Positions 34,612 through 52,936 of a DNA stretch of 64,000 bases are shown here, piece after piece (positions within the stretch are counted from its first letter, which is position 1; each line of letters opens with the position of its first letter). Source of the DNA: Halichondria panicea (Eukaryota; Porifera; Demospongiae; Suberitida; Halichondriidae). Location of the stretch: positions 2,709,463 through 2,773,462 of the forward strand of contig NC_087382.1 in NCBI RefSeq assembly GCF_963675165.1, read 5' to 3'. The notes under the pieces were generated by a model. The model ran no database searches. It was not told the origin of the DNA and saw only the letters and a program-made list of their open reading frames with translations. The translations under genes were made by a program, and so were the position numbers.

Positions 34612-35404
34612 ATTAATGATTTTGGGAATCTTTCAGCTGCCATAACTTGAATTCTGTGCATCTAGAATCAAACATTTTATGTTTTTCTGAAAGCTTAGAA
34701 AGAGATCTTTCATATGGTATCATCAGTGTGACGGTAGTGTGACTGTATTGTGCCGTAATGTGCCGGTAGTGTGTGTAGTGTAGTGTGCCGGTAGTGTGGG
34801 TGAATCTTTCATCTGCCATAACTTGAATTCTGTGTATCTAGAATCAAACATTTTATGTTTTTCTGAAAGCTTAGAAAGAGAGCTTTAAAATGGTACCATT
34901 AGTGTGACGATATTGTGACTGTAATGTGCCGTAATGTGCCGATAGTGTGTGTAGTGTAGTGTGCCGTAGTGTGCCGGTAGTGTGGGTGAATCTTTCAGCT
35001 GCCATAACTTGAATTCTGTGCATCTAGAATCAAACATTTTATGTTTTTCTGAAAGCTTAGAAAGAGAGCTTTAAAATGGTACCATTAGTGTGACGGTAGT
35101 GTGACTGTAGTGTGCCGTAATGTGCCGGTAGTGTGTGTAGTGTAGTGTGCCGTAGTGTGCCGGTAGTGTGGGTGAATCTTTCAGCTGCCATAACTTGAAT
35201 TCTGTGCATCTAAAATCAAACATTTTATGTTTTTCTGAAAGCTTAGAAAGAGAGCTTTAAAATGGTACCATTAGTGTGACGGTAGTGTGACTGTAGTGTG
35301 CCGTAATGTGCCGGTAGTGTGTGTAGTGTAGTGTGCCGTAGTGTGCCGGTAGTGTGGGCGAATCTTTCAGCTGCCATAACTTGAATTCTAGAATCAAACA
35401 TTTT
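34612..35404 (+). repeat. 186 bp tandem array built from half fold-back elements
   Basis: About four units of roughly 186 bp. Each unit has the left arm of the fold-back element (GCCATAACTTGAATTCTGTG to AGCTTAGAAAGAGAGCTTTA) joined to about 90 bp of GTGTGCCGGTAGTGTG-type short repeats. A half element was captured into a tandem repeat and amplified. Confidence 0.85.
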
Positions 35405-36830
35405 ATTTTTTTACTACCTGGTCACTCACTAGGCCAGAAACAAACTTATTTTTTAAATACATGTCGAGGCCCGCTCATGAGGCCAGAATCAAACTTATTT
35501 GTTTAGTAAATGTCGAGGCCCACTCACCAGGCTAGAAACAAACTTATTTTTTTACTACATGTCGAGGCCCACTCACCAGGCCAGAATCAGGCAGGCCAGA
35601 ATCAAACTTATTTTTTTAGTAAATGTCGAGGCCCACTCAACAGGCCAGAAACAAACTTATTTTTTTTACTACATGTCGAGGCCCACTCACCAGGCCAGAA
35701 TCAAACTTATTTTTTTAGTAAATGTCGAGGCCCATTCAACACAAAATTATTTTTTTTACTATACATGTCAAGGCCCACTCACCAGGCCAGAATCAAACTT
35801 TTATTTTGATTTTTTTACTACCTGGTCACTCACTAGGCCAGAAACAAACTCGAGGCCCACTCACCAGGCCAGAATCAAACTTTAATTTTATTTTTTTACT
35901 ACCTGGTCACTCACTAGGCCAGAAATAAACTTATTTTACTACATGTCTAGGCCCACTCGAAATCAAACTTAGTAAGCCCACTCAACAGGCCAGAATCAAA
36001 CTTTAATTTTTATTTTTTACTACCTGGTCACTCACTAGGTCAGAAACAAACTTATTTTTTTACTACATGTCTAGGCCCACTTACCAGGCCAGAATCAAAC
36101 TTAGTAAGCCCACTCAACAGGCCAGAATCAAACTTTATTTTTTATTTTTTTACTACCTGGTCATGCACTCACTAGGCCAGAAAATCAAACTTATTTTTTA
36201 GTAAATGTCGAGGCCCACTCAACAGGCCAGAATCAAACTTATTTTTTTTAGTAAATGTCGAGGCCAGGCCAGAATCAAACTTTTTTTTAATTTTTTTACT
36301 ACCTGGTCACTCACTAGGCTAGAAACAAACTTATTTTTTTACTACACCCCACTCACCAGGCCAGAATGAAACTTATTTTTTTACTACATATCGAGGCCCA
36401 CTCACCAGGCCAGAATCATTTTTTTTAACATCCCACTCATCAGGCCAGAATCAAACTTATTTTTTTAGTAAATGTCGAGGCCCACCAGAAACAAACTTTT
36501 TTTTTTTTACTACATGTCGAGGCCTACTCACCAGGCCAGAATCAAACTTTTGTTTTTATTTTTTTACTACCTGGTCACTCACTAGGCCAGAAACAAACTT
36601 ATTTTTTTTACTACATGTCGAGGCCCACTCACCAGGCCAGAATCAAACTTATTTTTTTAGTAAATGTCGAGGCCCACCAGAAACAAACTTATTTTTTTTT
36701 ACTACATGTCGAGGCCTGGCCAGAATCAAACTTTTATTTTTATTTTTTTACTACCTGGTCACTCACTAGGCCAACTTATTTTTTTAGTGAATGTCGAGGC
36801 CCACTCACCAGGCCAGAATCAAACCATAGA
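35405..36830 (+). repeat. About 48 bp satellite (ACATGTCGAGGCCCACTCAC)
   Basis: About 25-30 irregular units built from ACATGTCGAGGCCCACTCAC, CAGGCCAGAATCAAACTTAT and a T-run, alternating with a variant containing TACTACCTGGTCACTCACTA. The T-runs vary in length. It resumes at 37590-37672 after an inserted segment. Open frames here (MSRPTHQARIKL-like) are repeat artefacts. Confidence 0.9.
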
Positions 36831-36834
36831 TAGT

Positions 36835-37584
36835 GGATTGGAAACACAGGCAATTAGCACTATTTCACACGGACCGTCCTTGCTACCGCGGCAGCTTAAA
36901 GTGCTGAGCTTGCAATAAACTTTTTGTGCACTAATATAATGGCTAAACTAAAAGCAAGCTTATGATCATGCATAGACAACAGTATAAGCATGGTCTAAAC
37001 ATAATTAATATTATACATGAATTATCAATGTTCTTCCAGTGATTTCTCAGTCCAAGTTCGTACACATCGACACTGCGGTGACAAAAATCAGAGCATGAAT
37101 AGTGATTTTCAAAATCTAATGGATTGGAAGCAATAATATGGACATTAATCTTGTTATGGAGATGCTACCCCGCTAGTGGAAATCAACATATCGGCCAATA
37201 ACTCAAAAGTATGCTATCCCCACTTCCAATATATAGCTGAAGCAATCATCATATACTACTACTGTGACCATTCATTTACAATAGATGCAATTCATAAATC
37301 AGTTCTTACCCCATGCACAAATAAAAAGAAGCTAAGTGTTGTAAAATCTTCAAATTTTGTGCGCTACCGAGAGTGAATATGACTTCTAGCTAGTAATAAT
37401 GTTTCATTTTGTACTTAGCCATGCCTCAAGACAAATTTTAGGGCTATTCATACATTTACTTACCCTCATTTGTTTCTTTTCAAAAGCTTCTCTTGACCTC
37501 AAAACCAGTGAAATCACACCTCAAGGTGCCACGCGCACGGTCCCAGAGGCCTAATGTTGCAAGCATAAGCTCCGTTTCCAATCC
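36835..37584. mobile_element. 750 bp insertion in the satellite, with 11 bp inverted ends
   Basis: The satellite is interrupted by unique DNA that starts GGATTGGAAAC (36835-36845) and ends GTTTCCAATCC (37574-37584), a perfect 11 bp terminal inverted repeat. No coding frame of note is seen inside. It is probably a non-autonomous DNA element; a target-site duplication is not clear because the flanks are repeats. Confidence 0.55.
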
Positions 37585-37789
37585 CCTTCCTAACTTTTAT
37601 TTTTATTTTTTTTACTACCTGGTCACTCACTAGGGCAGAAACAAACTTATTTTTTTACTACATGTCGAGGCAAATTCAAATTGTAACATAAACATTTTTG
37701 TTTTTACTCTACTGCACACAAATACAACTCATACAAAATTAGTGTTCTAGGGAAATCTAATAGTAGTCTCTAAGAATGTCCTTGTTGAG

Positions 37790-40700
37790 TTAGTAGAGTC
37801 CCACTTTCCTCTTGAGGTCGTTTTGCTTCCACTTTGGCATGACCCTAAACTCTTGTGTGGTGATCTTGAACACCTCCTTGAATTCTTCCTCAGTGAGATG
37901 TACCTGCAGAGATGAGAGGGAGGGATTAAATGGCGGCAATGATGGAAGGATATAGTTATAGTGGAGAAGAGTGGAGGATTCCAATGCAGCCTAGACCAAC
38001 CTCTTTGTTGGATGGGTCAACGCCCTCAGGGTTGCCAGCCTTGAGCTGATCATACGGGTACTTCTTGTTGAGGTCGTACTTGCTCAGCTCTGATGCTACA
38101 CTAGTCACACCTGCTGTTACCTGAGAGGGAAGGAGGAAGTCGGAATGAATGATTGGGACAAGAACATAGTTGGCAGCGTATCACTATGACATTGTATGTA
38201 GGCATGCCATGTCAACCATGTGCTGCAATAGAATATATACAGACTCTATACTTACTTGTTTGCGATAGCTCTCATAAGAATCATCCTTCTCCCAGAGACT
38301 TGGGTTCCAGCCAAGGTAATGACAACGGAAGGTGGGGGGCTCAAAGCCTTGCTTCACTTGTACTAGACTGGTGGAGTCGATGTCACGGCCGGAGGGGTCT
38401 GTGGTGATGTACTCCTTGGCTGACTTGAGAGCCTCTTTCTTCTCGACTTGGTTAGAGCCACGCCCCACCCACACGTACACCTCAGAGAATGTGTCCAAGA
38501 TCATCACATCTTCCTCAACAAGATCCTGTGATGCAAACACAAAGCATGATAATTGAGGCTCAAGCTTATAGCACAGTCTATTTTGAAAATTTCTTGGCAA
38601 TTTGCACATCAACAGAACTCTTATCTTAATTCTTGTGCAAAGTCTTACAAACACGGTAGCACATAATATTGTGATGTTGGGACAAGATAACAAATCATAA
38701 TACGACTTCCTTAATTGATAATTTGCATATCTTACAAGAATAAATTTATCCTACCTCTTGAGCAAAGTCAAAGATCTCCTCGACTGTGAAGCGTCCTGAA
38801 GCATTGGAGCATTGGAACAGACGTGGGGGGTATGTAGGGACCACCTCAGCCAACCACTTGCCAGTGGCGTACTCTGCACTACCCCCCAGGGAGCTCCAGA
38901 AGTGTTCTGTCTCTTCCCCCTCAGTGATCTTGTTAGGCTCTCGTCCTGGTGATATGACTGAGACCATGCTGTCTGCTAGCTGACGCTCATCACCACTGCA
39001 GCCCTGTAGAATGGAAGACATTTTTAATACACTGAGCATGCTCAATAGGATATTGCTAGACGGCTAGTAACTATGGAGACGTACCTTGCCATACCAGACG
39101 TAGGTACATTTTGGAGTCTCAAGAACAAAACAATCGTTGGAGTTGAGATTGCAAGCTTTCTCGTCCACTTGAACAGCACGTGTGTCCAGCTCATTAGTGC
39201 CTGGGGGTATATATATAGGCGTGGGTGTGAGCTACTATAATGTACGTAGTGTGTTATTGTAGATTTAAATTTAATATTAACCGCATGTCTCTCTCACCTC
39301 TGACGTGGAACAGACGTGTTCCATCAACATCATAGGAGTCCTTGGCAGCTCTGTTCTTGAAGGCACTGGCCTTTCCTCCGGAGTGGATGATAAGACGCTT
39401 CTTGAACACGAGGAGGAAATGATCCGGTTCCTTGTTCTGGACCACCCTCACTTGAACAGGGGCACCGCCATACTTGTCATCCAGACTGACAGCGTGGAGA
39501 GCAGCAGCAGCCTTCTCATCTTGAGAGGACTCCTGTACATGCATGCAGGGCGAGGGGTGGGGTTAATACTGAGAGCTATAGAATACTCTATATAGCGAGT
39601 AATTTTCAAGAGGTCTAAATGTTCGTGAATTATTTTACATTTAGCGGACTTGAATATTAAACATGCATTTTTTGCTGTTGACATTTTCACAGATTGGTGA
39701 AATCCACAAACTCCGCGAAAATTAACTGCTTTACAGTATCAAAGAAATTGGACAATCTGAACACAAATTATGGGCTCTCAAGCATAGCTACCAAATCGAC
39801 TGTAAAACAGCTCAAGCAACTGTACCTGTCCCTGCCAAAAGTAGATGATGTACTGCTCCTTGTTGTTGGCCAGGTAAGTGTACAGAATGACATAAGAGTC
39901 TCCTCCAAAGAACTGTCCATACAGCGCCTTCTCAAGAGGTACCATCTCGAAGTCCTCAATCCTCCATATCTCCACAGTGCCAGTCCCATCATCCACCAAC
40001 GTCTGTGACTCACGACTTCCCTTCTGGTGCATCTTACCCACGTCAAACTTGGGGGGAATTGCTGCAATAAAGTGTGTGTGTGTGGGAGGGGGGTTAGCTG
40101 TTTAGTTCCTCACACTAATTAGCTAGCTATACCTACAGTCAGCCTTTTAGTTGTGACTCAGACAATCCTTATACTATGTTATGGGCAGTCAAAGGAAGCT
40201 TCCAAAACAGCTCATACAATAGCTCAAACAATAGAAAAGACAGTAGCAAAGGGTATAATTATTTCAAAACTGTTGGAAATTGACCCACCAGTAAATCATG
40301 ATCTACACACGCCATAATTATTATAGAGCACTACAAAATGCATATTTAAGATTAGTACATGGTCCCCTCTGATAACATACGTCCTAGTGTTCGCTTAGCC
40401 TTGACTAGGGTGGTGGTCTCGTCCATGTTGAGCCAGTTGGAGAAGTTCTGCTTGAAGAGCGGTGTCTCACAGCCCTCCTTGACGGTGGTCACATTGCACC
40501 ATTGTTGGTAGCCCTTGGTTTGGATGAAGTCTCGTGCATTACTGAACGCTGCAGCTCTCTCTTGTTTGGTGGCCAGTTTTCCCAACCACACAAAGATGGC
40601 GTTGGCTCCAGTATCAACAATGAAAGCATCCTATATATAGGATGTTATACGGATAATAGTCATGATCATTATTAAGTAGTGGTACAAGGTTTAGGGTCAT

Positions 40701-41566
40701 GTACTGATGAGTAACGATATCATTCAGTATGATTCCATGATGACTTACGTTGGTGTCTAGCATTTCTCGCTTGAGTGGGTTCTTGCCAACGTCAGTGACC
40801 ACGAGCTTACCAGTGGAGTCAGATACCCTACAGTGTTACAGCATCAGAGGGGGTCATAATTGTTATGACGTGGTCTTACTTGTAGAGCTTGAGCTTGTCC
40901 TTGCTCTTTCTCTCAAAGGTGACGTCATCAGTTGCCTTCTTGATGTCCTTGGGTACTCCCTCTCCAATAGCATTCATGGTCTTGATGAACTCAGAGTCCA
41001 TAGAATCTTGGTCTGCATGTATATAATGTATAGTATAAAGTTGCTACATGATATAACAGCCACTCAACACACACACTTGACTGACGCTAACCGCTTACCC
41101 ATGACAGTGATGGCGGCCCTAGCCCCTCTCTCTTCATCCTTGATCCTCCTGGCTACATCAAGAGCTTTGATTTTCTCGACTCGACTAGCTTCACGTCCAT
41201 TCCACACGTAGATAGTGAGACCCAGGTCCAGGATAAACACATCACCACAGTTCATTGCATCCCAGGCAAGGCGTACTTGCATAGTACGAATATTGCGGCG
41301 ACCTTTGACCTGGAGAAGGCGTGGCTCGTATTTGTCCTTCTCAACCTTTTTGAACCCAGTCTCAACTCCGCCAGGAAGGTACCTAAAGGGGGAGGGGCAG
41401 ATAACAATAATAATAGCCATAATAACAGAATAATTATTACAATGGAAAGTGCACACACACAGTAGACACCCTCACCTGATTATATGCAATAATAACAGTT
41501 CACTAAAGAGCATTGTTAGTTGGACACAATGTACTGATACTATAAAACTACGAGTACAGCCACTGA

Positions 41567-41614
<48 letters not shown>

Positions 41615-41623
41615 CACACACAC

Positions 41624-41674
<51 letters not shown>

Positions 41675-42792
41675 GAGAGACAAGGCAGTGCATGCTAATA
41701 GGTCACAATACTATACAGGTGAGGTGTAGTCTGGGGAAACCTCTGAGAAACCACACAAGGAACTAACTAACCAAATGTTTGCATATACTACTGGTATTAA
41801 TGAGCCAAGACAGTTTCAATAGAAGCCAGTTGCAATGCTATCATGCATCCACAGCTAGTACAGTACTGCAATACTTATAGCCACAGCTATAGTGCAGTAT
41901 ACTGCAATGCTATACTATAGCCATGCAGAGCTATAGTGTCCACTCACTCAATGCCACTAGGGAAGTAGGTGAGGAACTGAGCACTCTCATGTTCCTGTAC
42001 CTCCCTGTGTTGCACAGGAGACCCTCCAAGATGGTCATCCAACTCCACAGTCTTGAAGGCAGCCACTCCAGCCTCATCCTTAGTAGTCTCTGCACCTAAC
42101 CAGAAGTGAATGTTCCACTCCCAACCAAATGACTTTCTCTTGGTCTGTATAAGGATTGAAAGAAGGGGAGCAAATCAAATAATATTATAGCAGAAGAATT
42201 ATATTTCAATGGAAAGTGCACACACACATTGAAGCAGCTATTGAAGAATTATTGCTATTGATTCATATTGAGAAAGTGAATGCCAACTGCTGTTAACACA
42301 CTCTGACAAAATAAACACACAATAGATGTGTTTTCCCCATGCACACAATAATTTTATGCCATCCCTTAGCTGCTATAGCTGTGAATAACGGATGAGTGGC
42401 ATGCTATTGCATTGTGAATAACCCCACCTCCTGTCAACAGACTAGTGAATGCTATCAGTGGAGAGGGGGGGTGGAACAACCTGAACTAGCTATATAGGGG
42501 CTGGGGGCCATGGTACAGATAAAAGCAGTGTACTCACATCTAGACAGATGTAGGAGTCTCCAACATGGAACTTGCCATAGAACTTTCTCTCCAGTGGAAC
42601 CACCGTCATTTTCTGTGGATGTGTGTGCAAGAGTATGTGTGGGTGAGTGGTGAGTGGTGACTGTAGCATCTATAATTATATTGAGGCATTCTAGATCACA
42701 GCATTCTACAAGCTATAGGGTTGTACCTCAATTCTCCATATCTCCAGGCCAATCTGTTTGCCAGCTCCCTTGAATGCAGGATCCACAGCCAT
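37790..42792 (-). CDS. Villin-family actin-binding protein (six gelsolin domains plus headpiece)
   Basis: Ca2+-regulated actin severing, capping and bundling protein of the villin/advillin type. The start is ATG 42790-42792 ([19 protein letters not shown]), then [20 protein letters not shown] (G1), with G2 around [20 protein letters not shown] and [21 protein letters not shown]3 has [21 protein letters not shown]4 [21 protein letters not shown]5 [20 protein letters not shown] and G6 [20 protein letters not shown]. The last exon encodes a villin headpiece ([19 protein letters not shown] then [16 protein letters not shown]; stop 37790-37792), with the Lys-rich F-actin site. About thirteen exons. 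The headpiece makes villin more likely than gelsolin. Introns carry CA runs and one small MITE. Confidence 0.92.
39590..39745. mobile_element. Small fold-back MITE in villin intron
   Basis: The left end CTCTATATAGCGAGTAATTT and the right end AAAATTAACTGCTTTACAGT are imperfect inverted copies of the TATAGCG-type ends, with a mirrored inner part (TCTAAATGTTCGTGAATT and TCCACAAACTCCGCG). It appears old and diverged. Confidence 0.5.
41568..41672. repeat. CA microsatellite in villin intron
   Basis: CA runs with AACACAC interruptions over about 105 bp. Confidence 0.95.
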
Positions 42793-43181
42793 CTTATCAG
42801 TGTAGTAGTTTCAGTAACAAGTGTAGGTACTGCAAACAAGGCACACTCATGCAACCATAAATCAGATATATGCACTTACTTTGCAAGCAGCACAATCAGT
42901 CTCAGAGCAGCTAGGGAAGAGGAGGATAGTGAGATGGTTAGCACCTTATGTAGAGCAGGCACGCCCATCTTTTTGTTGCAGACTGATTGGTCGACGCAAT
43001 AAAACGTCATATTTAAAGTATTTTATCCAACACAATGAAATACCACAAATACAAGTAGTATTAATGTTATTGTAACGATGAAAACCGTATTAATGTTATT
43101 ATAACAATACAAAACGTATTATTATTATTGTAAAGAAACATTATTATGCCAATGTGTACATGTACATGTATAATAATCAGT

Positions 43182-48371
<5,190 letters not shown>

Positions 48372-48560
48372 ACCAGCTAGCTAGCCAGTGAGAAGCAGAG
48401 CGACCTACTTGCACTTCAGAGTAAAGGGGCGGGGCTGTATATAGGTGTGCTCTAATTAAAAGTGAAGCCTGAAGGCAAAACATTGGTTGATGATAAAGAA
48501 GCAGAGCATCGATCATCTTAGAGAGGTACGTGAGTGTGTGTATTGTTAGCTAGTGTAAGG
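48372..48560. promoter_or_regulatory. Divergent promoter region, BBS9/NDUFB2
   Basis: Only 189 bp lie between the start codons, and part of that is an intron of the NDUFB2 leader (donor GTACGTGAG after about 48525, acceptor near 48558). The shared promoter must be within about 150 bp. TATATAGG occurs at about 48438 on the plus strand. Confidence 0.4.
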
Positions 48561-48813
48561 ATGTGCACACTCTCAGAGATAGTCAGGATGCGTGTGTCGG
48601 CGATGGCTCCTCCAAAGAGGCTACACTTGTGGGGGGCAAAGATGATGGGGGCCACAATGTGGTGCTGGATATTGTGGAGGTTCAAGCACGACTGGAGGGA
48701 TGTCTTGGTGAGTAGTGAGGCCCCTAGTGTCTGTTAACCACGCCCCCTTCTCTGTGTAGGGTCATCATGATTCACTGGAACCACCGCCACTAGCTGACAC
48801 TGTCAAGAACTGA
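48561..48813 (+). CDS. NDUFB2: Mitochondrial complex I subunit NDUFB2 (AGGG)
   Basis: Accessory subunit of the membrane arm of NADH dehydrogenase. Two coding exons (48561-48707 and 48760-48813) give a 66 aa protein: MCTLSEIVRMRVSAMAPPKR, then MMGATMWCWILWRFKHDW and RDVLGHHDSLEPPP. The block MWCWILWRFKHDWRDVLGH is diagnostic and compares with MWFWILWRFWHDSEEVLGH in human. The protein is shorter than mammalian NDUFB2 (precursor about 105 aa), with a reduced presequence and C-tail. An upstream leader exon ending near 48525 is non-coding in this frame. A polyadenylation signal AATAAA lies at 48922-48927. The gene is small and easily missed. Confidence 0.82.
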
Positions 48814-48991
48814 ACTATCGATCACTACCACCATGCACTTAGCAATCCTTTAGTGTGTGATATCTGTCTGTAATTAATGTCTGTACATTGTCTATAATTT
48901 GTTATCGTCAATTTGTTTTGCAATAAAAGGTGGGTCAGCGTACAAGTGTATACAATAAGCACAGAGATAATTGCAGTAGCTAGCTAGCTAG

Positions 48992-51900
48992 TTAGTTAGT
49001 AACTAAGTTCATTGGTGGCTTTGGATTGAACCAGTTGGTGAGGTTGAAGTTGATGTACTTTGAACAGGCAGCCGGTCTCCAGTTGACCCCACTTGACCTC
49101 TCCCAAGCAACGTACTGCACACACAAACATAGTCAGTCACACCATAGATAGAAGAGTAATGGTCAAACACACACTTTTGGGAAAAAGCGCAAGGCCTTTG
49201 CTTTTGTTCAATTAATCACACAAAGTACACTATTATTCTGTGAGCTATTGATTAGTTCCATCCAAACACAAGTTATGGGCTCCAAAAAATTGCTACTGAA
49301 TATTAGGGGGTCAGCCATAACTTTACTTCCGTTGACCAAATGTCTAAAATTTTATGATTTTCTGAAAGCTTATGAAAAGACCTTTCAAATAATGTGTTTC
49401 AATCCAAAATTAATTTTTGTCGGGGCCATAATTTGTCATTTTTCGGCCTTGGACCATGGGCTATAATATAATTATCCATGGTATCGCCAAATTGGCAAAT
49501 ATTTTTTATCTCTCAAATATGAACTTTGATGACACCATTTGAAAGGTATTTTTCTAAGCTTTCAGAAAATCAGAAAATTTTGACATTGGATCAACGGTAA
49601 CATCAAAGTTGATATTCGAGAGATAAAAGTATTTGCCAATTTGGAATTGAAACCCACTCACGGGAACGCAAAACTATTGCTAGTGAATTGAACCCACTCA
49701 CGGGAACGCAAAACTATATTTCATTATATTGAAGTTATGGCTGTTGAAAGACACCCCCCCCCCCTCTGTTTAATTAATGATTTTGGAAATCTTTCAGCTG
49801 CCATAACTTGAATTCTGTTGATCGAAAATCAAAAATTTTATGTTTTTCTGAAAGCTTAGAAAGAGACTTTTCAAATGGTACCATCAAAGTTGATATTCGA
49901 AAGTTAAAAGTATTTGCCAATTTGGCGATACCATGGATTATAGCCCATGGTCCGAGGCCGAAAAATGACAAATTAGGGCCCCAAGGAAATTATGGATTGA
50001 ATCACATTGTTTGAAAGGTAATTTTCTAAGCTTTCAGAAAATCATTAAAATTTTGACATCGGATCAACTGTACTGAAGTTATGGCTGTTGAAAGACACCC
50101 CCCCCTCCGTTTAATTAATGATTTTGGGAATCTTTCAGCTGCCATAACTTGAATTCTGTGGATCGAAAATCAAAATTATTATGTTTTTCTGAAAGCTAAG
50201 AAAGAGACTTTCAAATGGTACCATCAAAGTTGATATTCGAGAGATAAAAGTATTTGACAATTTGGAATTGAACCCACTCACGGGAACACAAAACTATTTC
50301 ATTGTACTGAAGTTATGGCTGTTGAAAGACACCCCCCCCCCCTCCGTTTAATTGATGATTTTGGGAATCTTCAGCTCCCATAACTTGAATTCTGTGGATC
50401 GAAAATCAAAAATTTTATGTTTTTTTGAAAGCTTACAAAGAGACCTTTCAAATGGTAGGTACTAAATTTATGGCAGTTGAAAGAGTCCCAAAACCATTGT
50501 GTAGCTGAACATCTTTCTGAACTCAAATTATGGCCTATCAAATCGGCAGAATTTCGGGGGAAATCCCCGCCCACTCACCATGGTTTTGTCCTGGGGCTGG
50601 AAGACTGAGCTGAGAATATTGGTGCCGTTATTGTTGTCCTGACACTGGTAGGCGTGGCTATGGCCCTTGTCACCAGCTATAGCTGTGATATTGATGACCT
50701 CCAGTGGACCCATCTAGTGCCAAAATGTAGTGAGATTGTTCTGAGCTTATGACAAATGATAATGTCAACAGAACGCATGAATTGTGCTAAATAATAAATG
50801 CAGCCTATCCTTTCAAACGGCAGGACAAAATCCTATGAGTAATCAAAATTAGCTACCAAAACAGGCTCTTTATTCACTATTATAGCATAGCTCTGCTTTA
50901 TCTTAACCTTGAGCCCATACAGACAGTAGTCACACCCACACCACACCACACCCACACCCACACCACACCTTCTTGTTAGCGTAGTATTGCAATGCGTTGT
51001 AGATGTCCATGTATCTGGTGTTGGACCAAGTGGAGGGAGACTGACTCCATTGGAAGTGTGCTCTGATCACAGGGTCATAGCCGTGGTTGGTACGCCACAG
51101 GGCCTCGTGCAGGGGGTACCCTATATGGACAGGGAGGGCACCATCCTGGGGGGTATACAGTGCATCTGATTCTCTGGGGGGGGGGGTTGAAAATGAAAAA
51201 AAACACTTTTTTCTTCATTTTTTGTTTTTACCTTGGATCGTTGTCATGGAAATACGCTGTGTAGCCGTACATTGTTTCCATGACGAGGGCGACAATAGAG
51301 TGTCCTCCATTGTTGATATAGTCTGTAGCATCTTTACCCGAGGAGATCATGTGATTAAATCCCACTGTATTATTGGTTGATTCCCAAAGCTTTCGAGCAG
51401 ACGTCATGTCAGTGGCATACTCCATAATGAACCTGTGCATGACCATCAGTAAGTACGAGTAGAAATCATAATCATTAAAGCCAGTCAGTTTTTTGTAGCT
51501 TTTAGTATTATGCAGGTATATAACAGGTAGAGTCAGTGTAGTGGAGCCAGCCAATCCCTTACCACTACCGCTAGCAAATGATGCTCTATTATGCCGCATC
51601 AAATTGTTGTATGTTTAGGTAATCGAATAACCAAAACAAGACGATGATGATCAACACTTGAACAGTGACGTACCTTAATCTGAGCACCCAGGGGAAGCCA
51701 TCCAGGCTCTCCCAGTTTTCCTCCAAGTTAGCCTCTGTTACAGTGAGGCCACTCTCACTCAACCCAGCCAGTGGGCCGTAGATCAGGACAAACCCCAGCG
51801 AGGCTGAGGGGAGTCCCCCGTCATCAGGCACTGTCACTAACACCATCTTGTGTTTGTTGATACCAGTATCTGTATTAGACATAAAATTATTATTGCTACA

Positions 51901-52936
51901 ATACTGAACATGAAAACGAAAACTCAGTAATAATTTAGCAGAAATGGCAGGTTTTAAAATATACGACGTGATTGAGAGGTTACCTTTCTTCCAGTCGAGG
52001 TTTCTGCTAGAGAATAGTTTTCCTCCCTGCGTGCGTGAGCCCCAGACCCCCAGCATAGAGCACATGAATCCACTCAGTCGCCGTGCCAACAGCGGCAGCA
52101 CATGAGGACCTCCCAGGGTGCTGCTGTTGTATTGTCCAGAGAGCAGTTTGACAATGTCCTTGCCATCAGAGGGAAGGTTGGCCAGGACATAGGCTCTAGT
52201 GATGTATTGGGCACACAAGGAACAACCGTTCTTACTGGCGCCCTCAGCTAGACCAGCCAACTCTGCCTGGTATACAGGGGGTACACTCTTAGACTGTGTG
52301 TGTGTGGGGGGGGGGGGGTGGGCAAGGGTTAGACTGTGTGTGTGTGTGGGGGGGGGGTGGGCAAAGGTTAGACTGTGTTGTGTGTGTGTATAGATTGATG
52401 CTGAAAGAACAATTGTATGGAAAGCACAATAAGTTATACAAACTTTCACTTTGCACTTAATATTAATAGAGTACAAGTACACCAACACTCACCAAGTGAT
52501 GGTTCCAGTGATAGTCCAGGATAGCCTCTAGCTCAGGTTGTAAGAACTGCATGGAGAGAGGGGCACCTCACACACACACTACACGCCCCCCACACACACA
52601 CCGTGAGCTTTCTGAGTATCCATGAGAGCATGTATTGATATGATTCCTTTATCTCGCTACTCAGCAGGTAACCGTACGCATAGCCCATGTCTGTGGTGGT
52701 GGTTGGATGAGAGCTGCAATGCATGGGTCAGCCTCACCATGTCTAGAGCCTGTTAGATGCACGAGCATTGGGGGATGGACATAGCCAGAGTCTGAGGGAA
52801 GGTCCACCACATACACAGAGGAGTTGAGATAGCTGCCAGCTTGCTTGTAGCCAGTGACATTGACTGTGCTTACATTCAGAGCACTGCAGTGAACACACAA
52901 GCACAGGAACAGCACCAACACCAGCACGCACTCCAT
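48992..52936 (-). CDS. Secreted C45-type Ntn hydrolase (acid ceramidase-like, dcd1-like)
   Basis: Hydrolase of the C45/penicillin acyltransferase-type Ntn superfamily, in which autocleavage exposes an N-terminal Cys nucleophile. The start is ATG 52934-52936 with a strong signal peptide (MECVLVLVLFLCLCVHCSA) and N-glycosylation sites (NVST, NVTG, NSS). Later exons give GYAYGYLLSSEIKESY, the proposed nucleophile Cys in GFMCSMLGVWGSRT, LFSSRNLDW, LAGLSESGLTVTEANLEENW and LWESTNNTVGFNHMISSGKD. They are followed by VMETMYGYTAYFHDNDPRE, and the C-terminus is NWFNPKPPMNLVTN (stop 48992-48994). About eight exons. The GSRT and RNLDW motifs and the DNDPRE end are, as I recall, shared with Dictyostelium dcd1 proteins. 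The substrate (N-acyl amide or ceramide) is not shown by sequence. One intron holds a cluster of fold-back elements. Confidence 0.7.
49300..50505. mobile_element. Cluster of about four fold-back elements in one intron
   Basis: Copies at about 49300-49600 (inverted centre with an extra ATAATT), 49790-50093 (complete), 50140-50330 (left half fused to another sequence) and 50368-50505 (left part only). The segment GAATTGAACCCACTCACGGG plus AACxCAAAACTAT occurs at 49640, 49685 and 50265, and marks a second repeat inserted or co-amplified with them. C-runs (CACCCCCCCC) separate copies. Confidence 0.75.

Noticed and set aside
35499-36833. Open frames starting MSRPTHQARIK
   Set aside because: They are the 48 bp satellite read through; frames shift with T-run length and stop at random.
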